Shown here: positions 24,820 through 36,091 of the stretch, in pieces | Layout of the letters: each line of letters starts with the position of its first letter | Position numbering within the stretch: position 1 is the first letter of the stretch | Source of the DNA: Gnetum montanum | Lineage: Eukaryota > Streptophyta > Gnetopsida > Gnetales > Gnetaceae | Assembly: GCA_015680685.1 (NCBI GenBank) | Contig: MNCI01005348.1 | Coordinates: forward strand, 140,745 to 204,744 | DNA: 64,000 bases | Direction of reading: 5' to 3' | The notes under the pieces: generated by a model | Told to the model about the DNA's origin: nothing | Databases searched by the model: none | Seen by the model: only the letters and a program-made list of their open reading frames with translations | Made by a program: the position numbers and the translations under genes

Positions 24820-27260
24820 TAATTCGTAGAACCATTGTTGGTTCTATGAATAAAATCATTTTATTTATGCTTATGCTAACATGGTAAAGCTTTCAACTTG
24901 TAGAATTAGTCTATAGAGCTATTTTTGGGTTCTACAAGTCTCTTCTTTTGAATTTGAGCATGGCATGTAGAATGACTCATAGCTATCTTTTGTAGACCCT
25001 TTGGTACTAACCTAGTAGAGTGGTTCTTGAGTTTTTTCGTAGAACCAAATTTAAGTTCTATGAGCTATGCTATATACTTTAGCCTTTAACTCATAATATT
25101 GGGCTAAATTAAGATATAACACACATGTGCATGAATCTTACTTTTAATCTTCTATGGGCTCAAGAAAATATTTATTTAATCTAATGGATTTCATCTTCAT
25201 AGAACTTGATTTTGATTCTACAATCCTGTATGATATAGAAGCTAAAATGGCAAGGCTTCCCTCAAGCTTCTTTTTGAAATCAATTCGTACTCAATGGACT
25301 TGTTGACTTGACATGGAATGTTAAGCCATTTTGAAAGCTCCTTGTAGAATCGAATTTTGATATTGCAAGCTCACTGTATAAAGGGGCTAATGTGGTAGAA
25401 TCATTTATACACTCTCTTGTAGAACCAATTTTTGGTTTCATATGCAACACTCTTTCTCCAAAGATGATGTGGCTTATAAAAAGTGTCTAATTTGTAGGAC
25501 CATTCTTCAATTCTATAAATGAACTTTTCTATGAGCTATATTAATGTGGAGAACGATTATCAAAGCTAGATTTTGAAATTGGTTTATAGAATCATTTAGA
25601 AGCGTATTTGTAGAACCATTCTTAGCTTCTAACCATTTAGAAGCATATTTGTAGAATCATTTAGAAGCGTATTTGTAGAACCATTTTTAGCGTATTTGAT
25701 GTGTAATAATCTTTTGCCTTATAACTTGTTGAGCTAGATTAAAAGTGTAATGTGCATGTGCATGAATTAAATTTGTAACTTGTGTGGCTCTTTGATTCAA
25801 TGAACTTGCTCTTCTTAGAAGCTATCATGACAAGGTACCTCAAGAACCCATTTTAGATATGACTTTTCTAGCTCTTCAAAGATTTTGATTTTTTAATGCT
25901 AATGTGGTAGAGCTGAATAGTGAGCTTGTTGTAAAACCAGATTTTAGTTATACTAACCCATTTTACAAAGAAGCTAATGTGGAACATATAACTATTCCAA
26001 TCATTTGTTTGTAGAACCACTTTTTAGTTCTACAAAATATTTTTACAAAAGAGTTGATGTGGTAGAATCAATTACATGCTCACTTGTAGAACCAAATTTT
26101 AGTTCTACGAAAAAACACTCTTCTTTGTGCTTTCCTTTGAATGATGACATCGCTCATAAAACCATTTTGCTTTACTTAGTAGAACGAGATTTCAATTCTA
26201 TGAATGCATGCTAATTAGAGAGCTTATGTGGTAAATCTTCTTTGTAGAACCAATTTTTTACTCTACGAATATTCTTGTCTAAATGTAGCTAACTTGGTAG
26301 AATCACTTATGCACTTGTTGGTAGAATCAAATTTTGTTCTACAAGCAACATTTCCATTCAAGTTCCTTCTTTCAATGATGATGTGACTTGTAGTACCATT
26401 TTGTAGAACCTTCTTTTGATTCTACAAATCCATCTATTATAAAAGTATGACATGGTTGAAGATTCAATATGAGATTTCAAAGCTTACTTTCATTTTGGTA
26501 TCAATTTTGATGGAAACACTGATTCTTCAAAACCTACTCCTACTTTGTAGCTTACGTGTCACATTAGAATCTTATGAACCTGATTCAAGTAGAGCTTTCT
26601 TGTAGAACCACTTTTGGTTCTATGAGCTTCCCTTATAAGCTAACATGACAATCACTCTTGATGAATTCCCTCTTTTTGCAATCAATTGGATTTAGAACCA
26701 TTTTTTAGAATCAATTTTTGGTTCTACAAACCTATGCTATATAAAGCTGATATGGTAAGATTTAATTAAATCTTCTCTTTAGTATTGATTTTTTAAAGCT
26801 CTACAAATTCATTGACTTTTTAGAGGCTGACATGGTAGAGCCAAAAGCAAGGTTTTTTGTTTTCTTTCATTTCTAAAATCCCATCAATTGACATGGTAGA
26901 ACTAATTTGAAAATCTTTCAAAATAAGCTTTCCTTACTCAGCTTATGTGGCGCACAGGATTTTTTTGCAAAGCTAATCTTAGACTCCTATAAATCCTTAC
27001 CTTACAATCATGCAAAGCTAATCTTTGTTCAAAAACCAACTGATGTGGATCATAGGATTATCTTAGGTACATTTCATAGAACCACTTATTGGTTCCACAA
27101 ATCTCTTATGATTCTATGAACCAATGTGATAATCAAATAATTTATTTATAAAATTTCCTTTTATTCTATGATCAATAGAGATAATTGTGGCTCATAGAAC
27201 CATTTTGTGAATGCTTTGTAGAAGCAATTTTTTTGATTCTATGAAATCACTCTAGCTATA
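24820..27260. repeat. Array of about 20 degenerate palindromes, core GTAGAACCAnTTTTnGGTTCTAC
   Basis: An imperfect inverted repeat of about 23-27 bp recurs at irregular 60-120 bp spacing. Good examples are near 25040, 25423, 26012, 26088, 26178, 26243, 26399, 26600, 26690 and 27073. Arms read (T/C)GTAGAACC and GGTTCTACAA, with an AT-rich loop of 5-9 bp. Between palindromes recurs a segment resembling GCT(A/G)ATGTGGTAGAA. Each palindrome could form a short hairpin in DNA or RNA. A 69-codon frame at 26005-26214 is produced by the repeats (VEPxFSSTK recurring). The array shares the GTAGAACC core with the minisatellite at 22.57-22.99 kb. Confidence 0.8.
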
Positions 27261-27264
27261 GAGC

Positions 27265-29160
27265 TAATATTATAAAATTAATCTACCTTAGATTAAACCA
27301 TTTTCTTAAAATGATAAGTTATTTTGTTAGTAACCTACACTTAATTGTTTACATTCATGCTAACTTCACTTCGAGCCAAGACTGAATCTTTCAACTTTGC
27401 AAGTCCATTTCCAATAGTTAGAGGATTAGCTAATAAACTTAAGGAGCGATCTTTTGAGTTGGATTATGTTCATGTAAGCTCTTTCTTCAAAAGTTGATAT
27501 AATTGTTCTATGCATATCTTGAAACCCTAATTTTTTTAACTTGATGGACCTATATGATTAATAGATCAAAATCTTTTGAGTTGATTACTAGGCTTTAAAA
27601 TCTTCATTCTTAAAATAAGAACTTGAGTGAAATGGATCTAATCCTTTTAGAATTTCTGCAAACATTTTCCTTTGAATTTTTTCTTCTACTTAAGGATTAC
27701 TTTTTGCATTATCAAAAATATAGCTATAAGTCATTATCTACCACAAATCCTAAGATTCTTATCAAAGCTTAATGAGAATATCTCTTGCTTAATATGGCAT
27801 GCTTCATCCAACTCAAACATACTACATGAACATATTGAGCTTTTACTCTAAAGCCATGGGATATTGCATAATAAAATAAGCCCAATAATTTGAATCATTA
27901 TTGTTCCATGAAAGTAACTATTGTTGCAACAATAGTGACAAATGCAAATTGTTAGGAGATGCTAAGCTTCAAAAGGAAAAAGCTATTGATGGAATAGGGA
28001 GACTAGGGTCCTCTTGAACCAATAGGATTGTATGTTCTAAAGCTTGATAATTTCTTCTTCTATCTTTTATCTACACTACAGTTTCATACTAGTTGATTTA
28101 TTTGCAGAATAAAACTTTCCATTCCCTACTTAGCACTACCTTATTTGAGTTATTTTTTAAACCAATTTTGATTTTCATGGATCTAGAAAGAGCAATTAAG
28201 ATTGACCTCTACTCCAACTAGGATCTCTATCAATAGCTTCTTGTAGACTAAAATATTAAGTACAAATACTTGTTGAAGGATGTGTACCTTTAGATATATA
28301 TGTGGACAAGCTTATGTTAATAGTGGTTAACTTGGTGGATAAAATTTATAGCTCAATTTAGAGATAATTCATTTGGAGCTTTATTTTTATTATTTTCCTA
28401 ATCACTAGGTGTGTGAAGTCTATTATTCCTATATTATTTTCACTATCGTTTGAACACTTTTAATGAGAATTGATATCATTTTCAATTTCAATTATATTGG
28501 CTTTAAATTCAGCAATGTCTACTTAATTTATGAGCAATGTTCTCTATTTTATTTCTTTCTTTAACTTACTATTATATTTCATCTCATCACATTTCATTTA
28601 TTATTTCTATCACAATACTAAACCTATTTATGTTTTATTTTGATCACTTATTAATGCCATAATCTACCTATTTTGTTTTGGAATTTATTCTATCGCAAGC
28701 ATTAATTATTTCATAACTTCATTTCAACTATTTTCAATTCCTAGACTTGATATTTTTATCACTAAATTGGGCATATTATCTTACATTAAAACAAATTAAG
28801 TTGTATATTATTGCATCTTTTTCACCATTTTCATTTAATTAATAATGTGTTTTATTATCATGAACAAGGTAACCTTAAGAGACTATTTGCATACTACATT
28901 AATCTTAGGTTTAGTTGTATTTAATTTTGAATATTACATTGCTATACCAGGTAATACTATTTGAGGGTTTCTATACTAATATGGGAGGTGCCCTAGATGA
29001 TACTCTTATGAAAAAAATTTTAAAAGGATATCTATAATTGAAAAATTACATAGTAACATTTCTTTTTCTAGTGCTAGAAGAAAGGCTCTTTTTATTTTTT
29101 CTTTTAATTTTATAGTTCTTATCTTAACAAGAGCTTTGGTAAGGTGGTTTATCATCTTTA
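27265..29160. other. AT-rich DNA without recognised features
   Basis: Nothing was supported on either strand. Its right end is the target site of element A, and the short stretch from 28860 may be the leader of the older element F, but this cannot be shown. Confidence 0.45.
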
Positions 29161-29166
29161 TATAAC

Positions 29167-30007
29167 TAATGAATCGTGTTTTTCATATGATCCAATATTG
29201 AAGTTGTCTCAATATCAAGTACATGATATCACAACCCAAGATGCAATATCGTACATTTGATATCATAGGGCTACTCCCGGGTCTATAAATATAGCCCCTG
29301 GGCACACGATTGAGAGTAATTTTTGGTAGTCAAGTATCAAAAATCTTATAGTTTGTTTATTTTAGAGTTAGAATATTTTCCATGTGCCTGTAGCAGGAGG
29401 TCTAAGGGTGAATAGATCTTTATTCAAGCATTGATATACTTGAACACATCATTGTGTTGGCAATAAAGACAAACTCTTTGATTAATCCTTGTAGCACTTC
29501 AAACTTTCTTTCTTATGCATTTATATATTGTGATTTCATGAAATTTACATTAATGTTATTCATGCAGTAATTAATTTTTATTAATCAAGAAACTCATTAA
29601 AATACACAATCATGACCCCCTTCGAACATACGTATGACACTTGGTAGCTCAGAAACAGTTAGCATTTGACAACCTAGTAGTGTTTACACAAAGTTCAAGA
29701 TGTGTCTAGGAAGTGGAAAAGGTTACTTGTGTTAAGCTAGATTAGATCATAGTTTTCTTAGCTCACTTTCATTCTTGTTCTAGGTGAGTAAACTGATAAA
29801 ACTCAAAATAATAAAAGTCTTATGCCTCAATCACACTTGACCATACAATTGCATTCCATAAGTCGGACTGGGAAGACAATGAACAAACATGTATGCACTA
29901 TTTAGCTCTAGCATACTTGGTAATTACAGTCTACAAAATTTGACTGAATTGCATGTAAATGCCTATGATTCATATGGTTGGGCATAGGGGTACCTCGCCA
30001 CTCATCA
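29167..30007 (+). repeat. 5' LTR of element A
   Basis: Begins TAATGAATCG (3' copy TGATGAATCA) and ends ACTCATCA, giving TGATGA/TCATCA termini. Palindromes with a GATATC core lie at about 29193-29272, followed by the TATA box CTATAAATATAG near 29280. Confidence 0.93.
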
Positions 30008-30008
30008 T

Positions 30009-30026
30009 TGGCATCGTTGTCGAGGA
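30009..30026 (+). other. Primer binding site, tRNA-Asp type
   Basis: TGGCATCGTTGTCGAGGA lies two bases after the 5' LTR. It matches the usual plant Asp-tRNA primer site TGGCGCCGTTGCCGGGGA except for C-to-T or G-to-A changes. Element B has a related site at 51865-51882. Confidence 0.85.
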
Positions 30027-30172
30027 TTTTTGTTCTATGTGCGCTATCTAAATCAAGTGAAACTTAGTAACCTCGTTGTTCAAACCCTAAGAGTCAAATC
30101 TTATGAAAACAAAAATTATTATAATTAAATTAAACCTTAACTATACACTGCCTATAAGTTCATTTACACAAG

Positions 30173-32410
30173 ATGTCTTCTCCTCATAGGAGTCCATCTT
30201 TGCCTTGAGCAGTCCAGGTGCCTCAGCAATACCGAGCGGTATATGCTCATCTCGATGAATATGTACCTAAGTTCACCTTCATCTTGCATCAAGATGACCT
30301 ATTGTAGTGGTGTGACATGGAAGGAAACATTGTGTTGCCACCTAATCGATCTATTCTAGCAATGCTCTAGCTAATGCTCACACGACACAGGCTTCAACAT
30401 CTTCATGGAGAATACGAGTTGCGAGAGATCGACTCAAGGGATTATCATCCCTCTGAAGCACAAAGATTAGGGGATTGTTAGCTGGAGCACCAACACAAGC
30501 TTGTGAAGAGTAAGGGGTCAAACACTTTTCCATATTTTCTTGGCCCATTTGATGGAGGTGACCACTTCTTTAGTGATTCTCCTCTCTTTGACTTTGTTCA
30601 AGGAACCCTCAACCAAAACATGCAATCCATAATTCAAAATCTAGGTTCTAGTCAAAATGAATTCAATGACAAAAATGGATCTGGAAAGGCAAGTCAAGAT
30701 AAGGGGAAAAAAGGAGGTTACGATCATAATTATGCTTGTGGGAATCGAAGGAAGGGTGATAGGCATTAGCGTGGAGTAAGTTCTCCTTCTTCTTCCCCTT
30801 CATCATCATCTTCTTCTTCATCATCTGGCTCATATTGTGGCTACAGAAGGAATAACCATGATGAAGGTGACTAACAGGGCCACATCTCCATGATGTTGTT
30901 CCAAAAAATCATCTCCATGCCTTCCAAGATGCATGTGCCTTGTAGAATATTGAGAATGACTAGAAGAAGCTAAAATTATTTCCACAGACACTCACAAAGG
31001 AAGCAAAAAATTGGTACCAATCCTTTGAACTCCACTCAATTAGGCAGTGAAGTATGATGTTGGAATTGTTCAATGAAAAATATCAAATGTACTCTCAAGT
31101 ATCTAATTTAAGGAAACAAATCCAAGGGTAAAATCAAGAAAACCATGATCCGTTGGATGCTACTATTGGTCGATACTATTCTTTGTTGCATAGGTGTCTC
31201 AACCATGAATACTCTCAGCTTGATCAACTTTGCCATATCATAGATGGGTTGTAGTTTAAAATAAGAAAAACCCTAACCATCTATGCTCAAGGGAGATTGA
31301 CAAAGTTAAGCACCTATTGGATTCAAAAGTTAATTGAGTAGGTAGCCAGGGAGGAGGAAGAATTGAGAAAATAAGACAGTGTAGAAGAATACAATAGGGA
31401 TCCTTCTATCCACAAAAGGAGGGGTTCAATTTTGTGATAGTGAGGATGAATTTACTAGAGATGAGTTGGCTAATTAGAAAACCTTGACACTCAAAAAATT
31501 ACAATCTGAAATCATGGCTAAGGTTGACCAATTATGGAACTCCATGAGTAATAGGTTTCAAGCTATCTTAAAAATTACTAAAGAGTCTAAGGAGCAAAGT
31601 GGTGAACGTGAGTGTTGTAGGTGTAAGGAAGCTGAATGTGCCATATCTAAGGGTAAGTGTAAAATGGATGCAATAGAAATGGTGCTGTGTGATGTTTGCT
31701 AGTACAAACATCCCAAGGGATGTTGCCCAATTATATCACACTTGCAAGAATCTAGCATGTATGCCTGACATCCATGACTTGCATAAAGGCAAACATCCAA
31801 AAGATTGCGTTATCCACAAGGCAACACTCAAGAGTTCCACCAACCATAGTAGTACTATCCAACTGGAACTCCACTACAATCCTATAAATTGTACTAGCAG
31901 TGGTAGCAATCACAATTGTAGGCTTTTCCATCTCCAAGATAGTAGTACCCTTACTAGCAACTAGATCCCTATGGTTACTATGTTCAACAACCTTCATCTC
32001 CACGAGACTCCTCTAGTCATGTTGCTACTTTCTAACCTCACCACTACCCTCCTAAAGTAGACCAATTATCCCATCCAAGGAGGGATGCCATCTACTATCC
32101 TCATGTACCTCCTGTTCCTACACCTACTTCATCTTCTGCACAGTTACCACTTACTCCATCCATGTAGGGTGAATTGCCTACCCAACCACAGCAAAGAAAT
32201 GCTACAAGGGTGGTTAATTTGGAACCAGTTAACCCACCAAGTGGGTCTGAACTAAAAACAAAGAAAAGATCTTTCTTTCAGCCTTGCTGTCCACCAAAGC
32301 CCTCAGACACATTAGTGGTTGGTAACCTTGTTCCCCACCTTCCTCTGTCTCACCTTTATCCAAGTCCCCTTCAAACCAAAATCCCTCTCAAATCCATATT
32401 GTAATGCTAA
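30173..32410 (+). pseudogene. gag of element A
   Basis: The start ATG (30173) is chosen because it lies 164 bp after the primer site and matches the position of B's gag start. The N-terminal part contains EGNIVLPPN (shared with B). A Ser-rich run encoded by TCN repeats lies at 30778-30830. A capsid-like gag domain lies at about 30960-31330 (KEAKNWYQSFELHSIRQ, then FNEKYQMYSQ). A helical segment (AKVDQLWNSMSNRFQ) at about 31500-31550 is conserved with B. A zinc-knuckle-like cluster C-x2-C-x3-H-x3-C at 31688-31723 has an in-frame TAG inside it. A Pro-rich linker follows up to the protease. Several stops and frame changes interrupt it. Confidence 0.8.
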
Positions 32411-33330
32411 CCCATGATGTATCTGATTGGATTCGATTTGGTAACCTCCTTAGGAAGTTAGTTGATCTTGGGAGTCCCCTAGTATATTTGCAAATTATTG
32501 GGAATTAGCCTTGTAAAGCTCTTCTTGACTCTAGTTCTAGTATTAATCTGATCTGACATGAGATGTACACAATGTTGAACCTTCCTCCCTTGAAGAAGAG
32601 CAACATCCAGTTGGAATTGGTGAACCAGTCCATCACTATTCCATTGGGACTAGTAGAGGACATTGTTACCACCATTTGTGGGTGGTCATATCCTGCTAAC
32701 TTCCTAGTAATCAAGATGGAGAACTATGAGGGGGACTTCCTAGTTATTATGGGAAGGGTGTGGTTAAGTACCATTGATGAAAAAATGGACATTAGAGATA
32801 TTTCCTTCAAGATATCAAAAGAAAATGAATTTGGAAAGATTGAGAAGAAGAGGATTCCATGTATCACATACAATGATTCAGGGTGCCATTGTGTGTAGAA
32901 GTTATGATCAATAAAGCGAACATCTATCTCTGCATGTAAGTAGTGTGTATTAGAAGCTAAAATCCAAAGATGCTTGTATGAAACAACCACAAAATAGGAA
33001 GGTACCTAATGGCTGATAGTTAATTCTAGTAGCAGTTCATTGTGCATGGAACCTACTAAGGGCCTAATGTATGAATATGTTGCAAGTATGGATGAACTTG
33101 AGCAAGTTCATCACCAACTCTCCAAGGGAGTGAATGATGATGTCAATTGGGGAGAGTTGGAGATTCCTGTAATTTTAATTGAAGACACTACCAGCTGGAA
33201 TGGAGTATGTGTTCTTGAAAAATGGAAGACTAGTCATTATTAATGTCAAGCTTGCTATAGAACAAAAGAAAATATTGATGAAGATTATGGAAAAATGGTC
33301 AGCAACCTTTGCCTAGTCATATTCTGAGCT
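32411..33330 (+). pseudogene. Protease region of element A
   Basis: An aspartic-protease-like segment carries LLDSSSSINLI at 32521-32553 where the active-site D-S/T-G or D-L-G motif is expected. It is followed by VEDIVTTICGW and the C-terminal IMGRVWLSTID, equivalent to the ILGRPFL motif. Element B has the same DSSSS, so the Gly-to-Ser change predates both copies or is normal for this lineage. The linker toward RT continues to about 33330. Confidence 0.75.
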
Positions 33331-34820
33331 CATTAGGATAGATCCAAGAATATGCTAGCACTGGATAAACACTAACCTCACCATTAAGTAGAAATGATAG
33401 CCACAGTGACATTTGAATCTCAAATTAAAGAAAATTGTCAAACAGGAGATTGAACAACTCTTCAAGGTGGGATTCATCTATCCTATCGCAGATAGTGAGT
33501 TGGTTAATCCACTCATGATTGTACCTAAGAAAGGAGGAAAATGGCAAGTGTGCATTGAATTTTGGCTACTCAACATGATAACTTTCAAAGATCATTTGCC
33601 ATTGCCTTTTGTAGACAAAGTGTTGGACACCATTTTAGGGCACTACTATTATAGCTTTTAGGACAATTATAGTGGGTATAACCAAATCTGGATTGCACCA
33701 AAGGACTAGGCAAAGACAACTTTCACAATTCCTTGGGGGATTTTCACTTATCGTCAGATGCCATTTGGTCTATGAAATTCCCTAACTACATTTCAATGAT
33801 TAGTCCTTAGCATTTTCCAACAACAAATAGATAGTGGGGTAGAAGTCTTTATGGATGAGTTTTCTACCTCCAGAGCTATGTTCAAGCAAACCCTAGACTA
33901 TCTTGAGTAGGTGTTGAAGAGATGTGTCAAGACAAACCTTAAGCTCAATTAGAAAAAGAGCCATCTTATGATCCAGGAAGGCATAGTCTTGGGGAGCTGT
34001 ATCTCAAAGTAGGGATCAAGGTGGACTTGAAAAAATAAGGGTCATCCAAGGAATAACCCATCAACCTGAAACATTTAAAGAAGTGTTGTCATTCCTTGGT
34101 CATACTGGCTACTACTGGTGCTTTATCAAGAAATTCTCCAAAATCGCCAAGCCATTGGTGGAATTCACAAAGAAGGATGCATCGTTCATCTAGACCCTTG
34201 CATGTGAAAAAAAATTTTAGTAACTAAAGTAGAAGCTTGTTAAAACCCCAATCCTTCAAGCACCTGATTGGTATAGACCATTTCATGTGATGACCAATGC
34301 ATGAAATTATGCTTTGGGAGTAGTGCTTATGTAGATGGATGATCAAAAATGTTCATATTATATTCACTATGCAATCCAAAGCATTGTAGGTGCATAGTTG
34401 AACTACACCACCATAGAAACGGAGTTGATGGTAGTGGTGTTCACATTAGAGAAGTTTAGGCACTATGTGCTTGGCTATAAAATATTCAGCACACAAATCA
34501 TAGTGCCATCTAGTTTCTAATGAATAAACCAATAGTGAGCCCCCATGTCATATAGTGGCTCATGATTTTGAAAGATTTTGATCTCACAATGGTAGATTGA
34601 AAAGGTGTGGAGAATGTGGTTGCTGATCACTTATCACAGTTAAGATGGGATGACAAGGAGAAAGAGAGTCCCTTATTTGATCGATTCCTTAACAAATCTC
34701 TCCTTATAGGGGCTATTAATGTACAAATTCCCAATGAACCAAAATGGTATCACACCATCCTTACTTATTTACTTAAGCAAGAATTGTCACAAGGGCTAGA
34801 CACTAGAAAGAAATAATAGT
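33331..34820 (+). pseudogene. Reverse transcriptase and RNase H of element A
   Basis: RT motifs run in order: VKQEIEQLFKVGFIYPIADS (from about 33430), VPKKGGKWQVCIEF, PLPFVDKVLDTILGH, then SGYNQIWIAPKD and MPFG. The catalytic box reads VFMDEFS (33842-33865), where element B has FMDD. TAG replaces a conserved Trp at 33950-33952. The connection (KDASF near 34180) and RNase H (about 34240-34600) follow, ending in VVADHLSQL at about 34617. Stops and the changed second catalytic Asp mean it is inactive. Confidence 0.88.
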
Positions 34821-34829
34821 TTCCTCACG

Positions 34830-36091
34830 AGGTCAAAGACTTCATAGAAATTAATAGGAACCTTTAAAAGGTCTATTCTAACGGCCTAGTATGTTGGTGT
34901 GCCCCTAATATGTATCAATTTTGCATTCTCCAGGATGCTGATGAAGGCCCTTGTGGGGGCCATTATGCTAGGAGATGCACAACCATAAAAATCCTCATGG
35001 TAGGATATTATTGGCCAACAATCTTCATGAATGCATACTAATTCATCCGTGCTTGTGATCATTGCTAGAGGGATGGTGGAATGATAGCTCAAATGGAGGG
35101 GCCACATCAATGGATTCAACCTCTTGAGCCATTCAATATTTGGAGCATTGACTTTATGGGTTCCATCACACCTTTATCAAATGGAAAGGCATATATCATA
35201 GTCATAGTTAAGTATTGCATCAAGTGGGCAGAAGCAGCAGCCATCACTAACTTTACATCTACCACTGCTACTTTGTTTTTACAACAAAATATCATAAACA
35301 TGTTTGATGTGCCTCATGCGTTAATTTCTAAAAATGGAACTCATTTTACATGTGCCACTTTTTGAAAACTTATGTAGCATTTGGGGGTTGAGCATAAACT
35401 GACAACACCCTATCACCCCCAAGCCAATGGTCAAGCTAAGGTCACTAATAGGGAGATTATAAAAATTCTAGCATGCACCATTAGCAAATATTAAAGGGAC
35501 TAGAGAACCAAGTTAAAAAATACCCTTTGGGCCTATTACTCCACATGGAATATTCCTATAGGTTATTCTCTCTATGAGCTTGTGTATGGAAAACTACCAA
35601 CACTTCTCATCTAATCCGAGCTTTGTACACTTTCTATAGCCTATGGCCTTGACCTAAATCTAAGTCTAGCATAGAAAGAACAATTAATGAACCTCAACTT
35701 GCTAGATGAAAATTGATTCATGGCCCTATCATCCAATGAAATGCATAAATCATTCAGCAAGAAATGTCATGACCTCAAAATAAGAAAAGTCAAGTTTCAA
35801 CTAGGAGACAAGGTTCTCTATTAGAATCCTGCACATGTATCCCATCAAACCAAATTTCAAACATTGTGGAAAGGACCTTACATCATTGATGAGACTTTTC
35901 CATTTAGGGCCATGATCATCTACAAACTTGATAGCCCAAACAAAAAGAAATTAGTCAACATCCAACAAGTGAAACCTTTCCATGAGCCTAAGCCAACCAA
36001 CCCAACAGACACCTCAATAGATGGACAACCACACACAATCTTTCGAATCTCCCCCTTCCAACTTAGTCATGGGGGAGATGGCCACCGATAG
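34830..36091 (+). pseudogene. Integrase of element A
   Basis: The zinc-binding region (GPCGGHYARR, GYYWPTIF, C-x2-C) runs from about 34940 to 35070. The core begins at about 35100 with the first Asp in WSIDFMG (35150-35152). The second catalytic Asp is replaced by Lys (ISKNGTHF, codon 35330-35332), and the Glu position reads NGQAKVTN, also changed to Lys. The C-terminal part (KFQTLWKGPYIIDET, then VNIQQVKPFHEPKP) ends at TAG 36089-36091. No chromodomain is seen. Confidence 0.88.

Noticed and set aside
26005-26214. 69-codon ORF with VEPxFSSTK repeats
   Set aside because: It is encoded by the palindrome repeats; neighbouring units are not in frame.
24820-27260. CRISPR-like array
   Set aside because: Repeats are degenerate, spacing is irregular, and the sequence is plant nuclear DNA.
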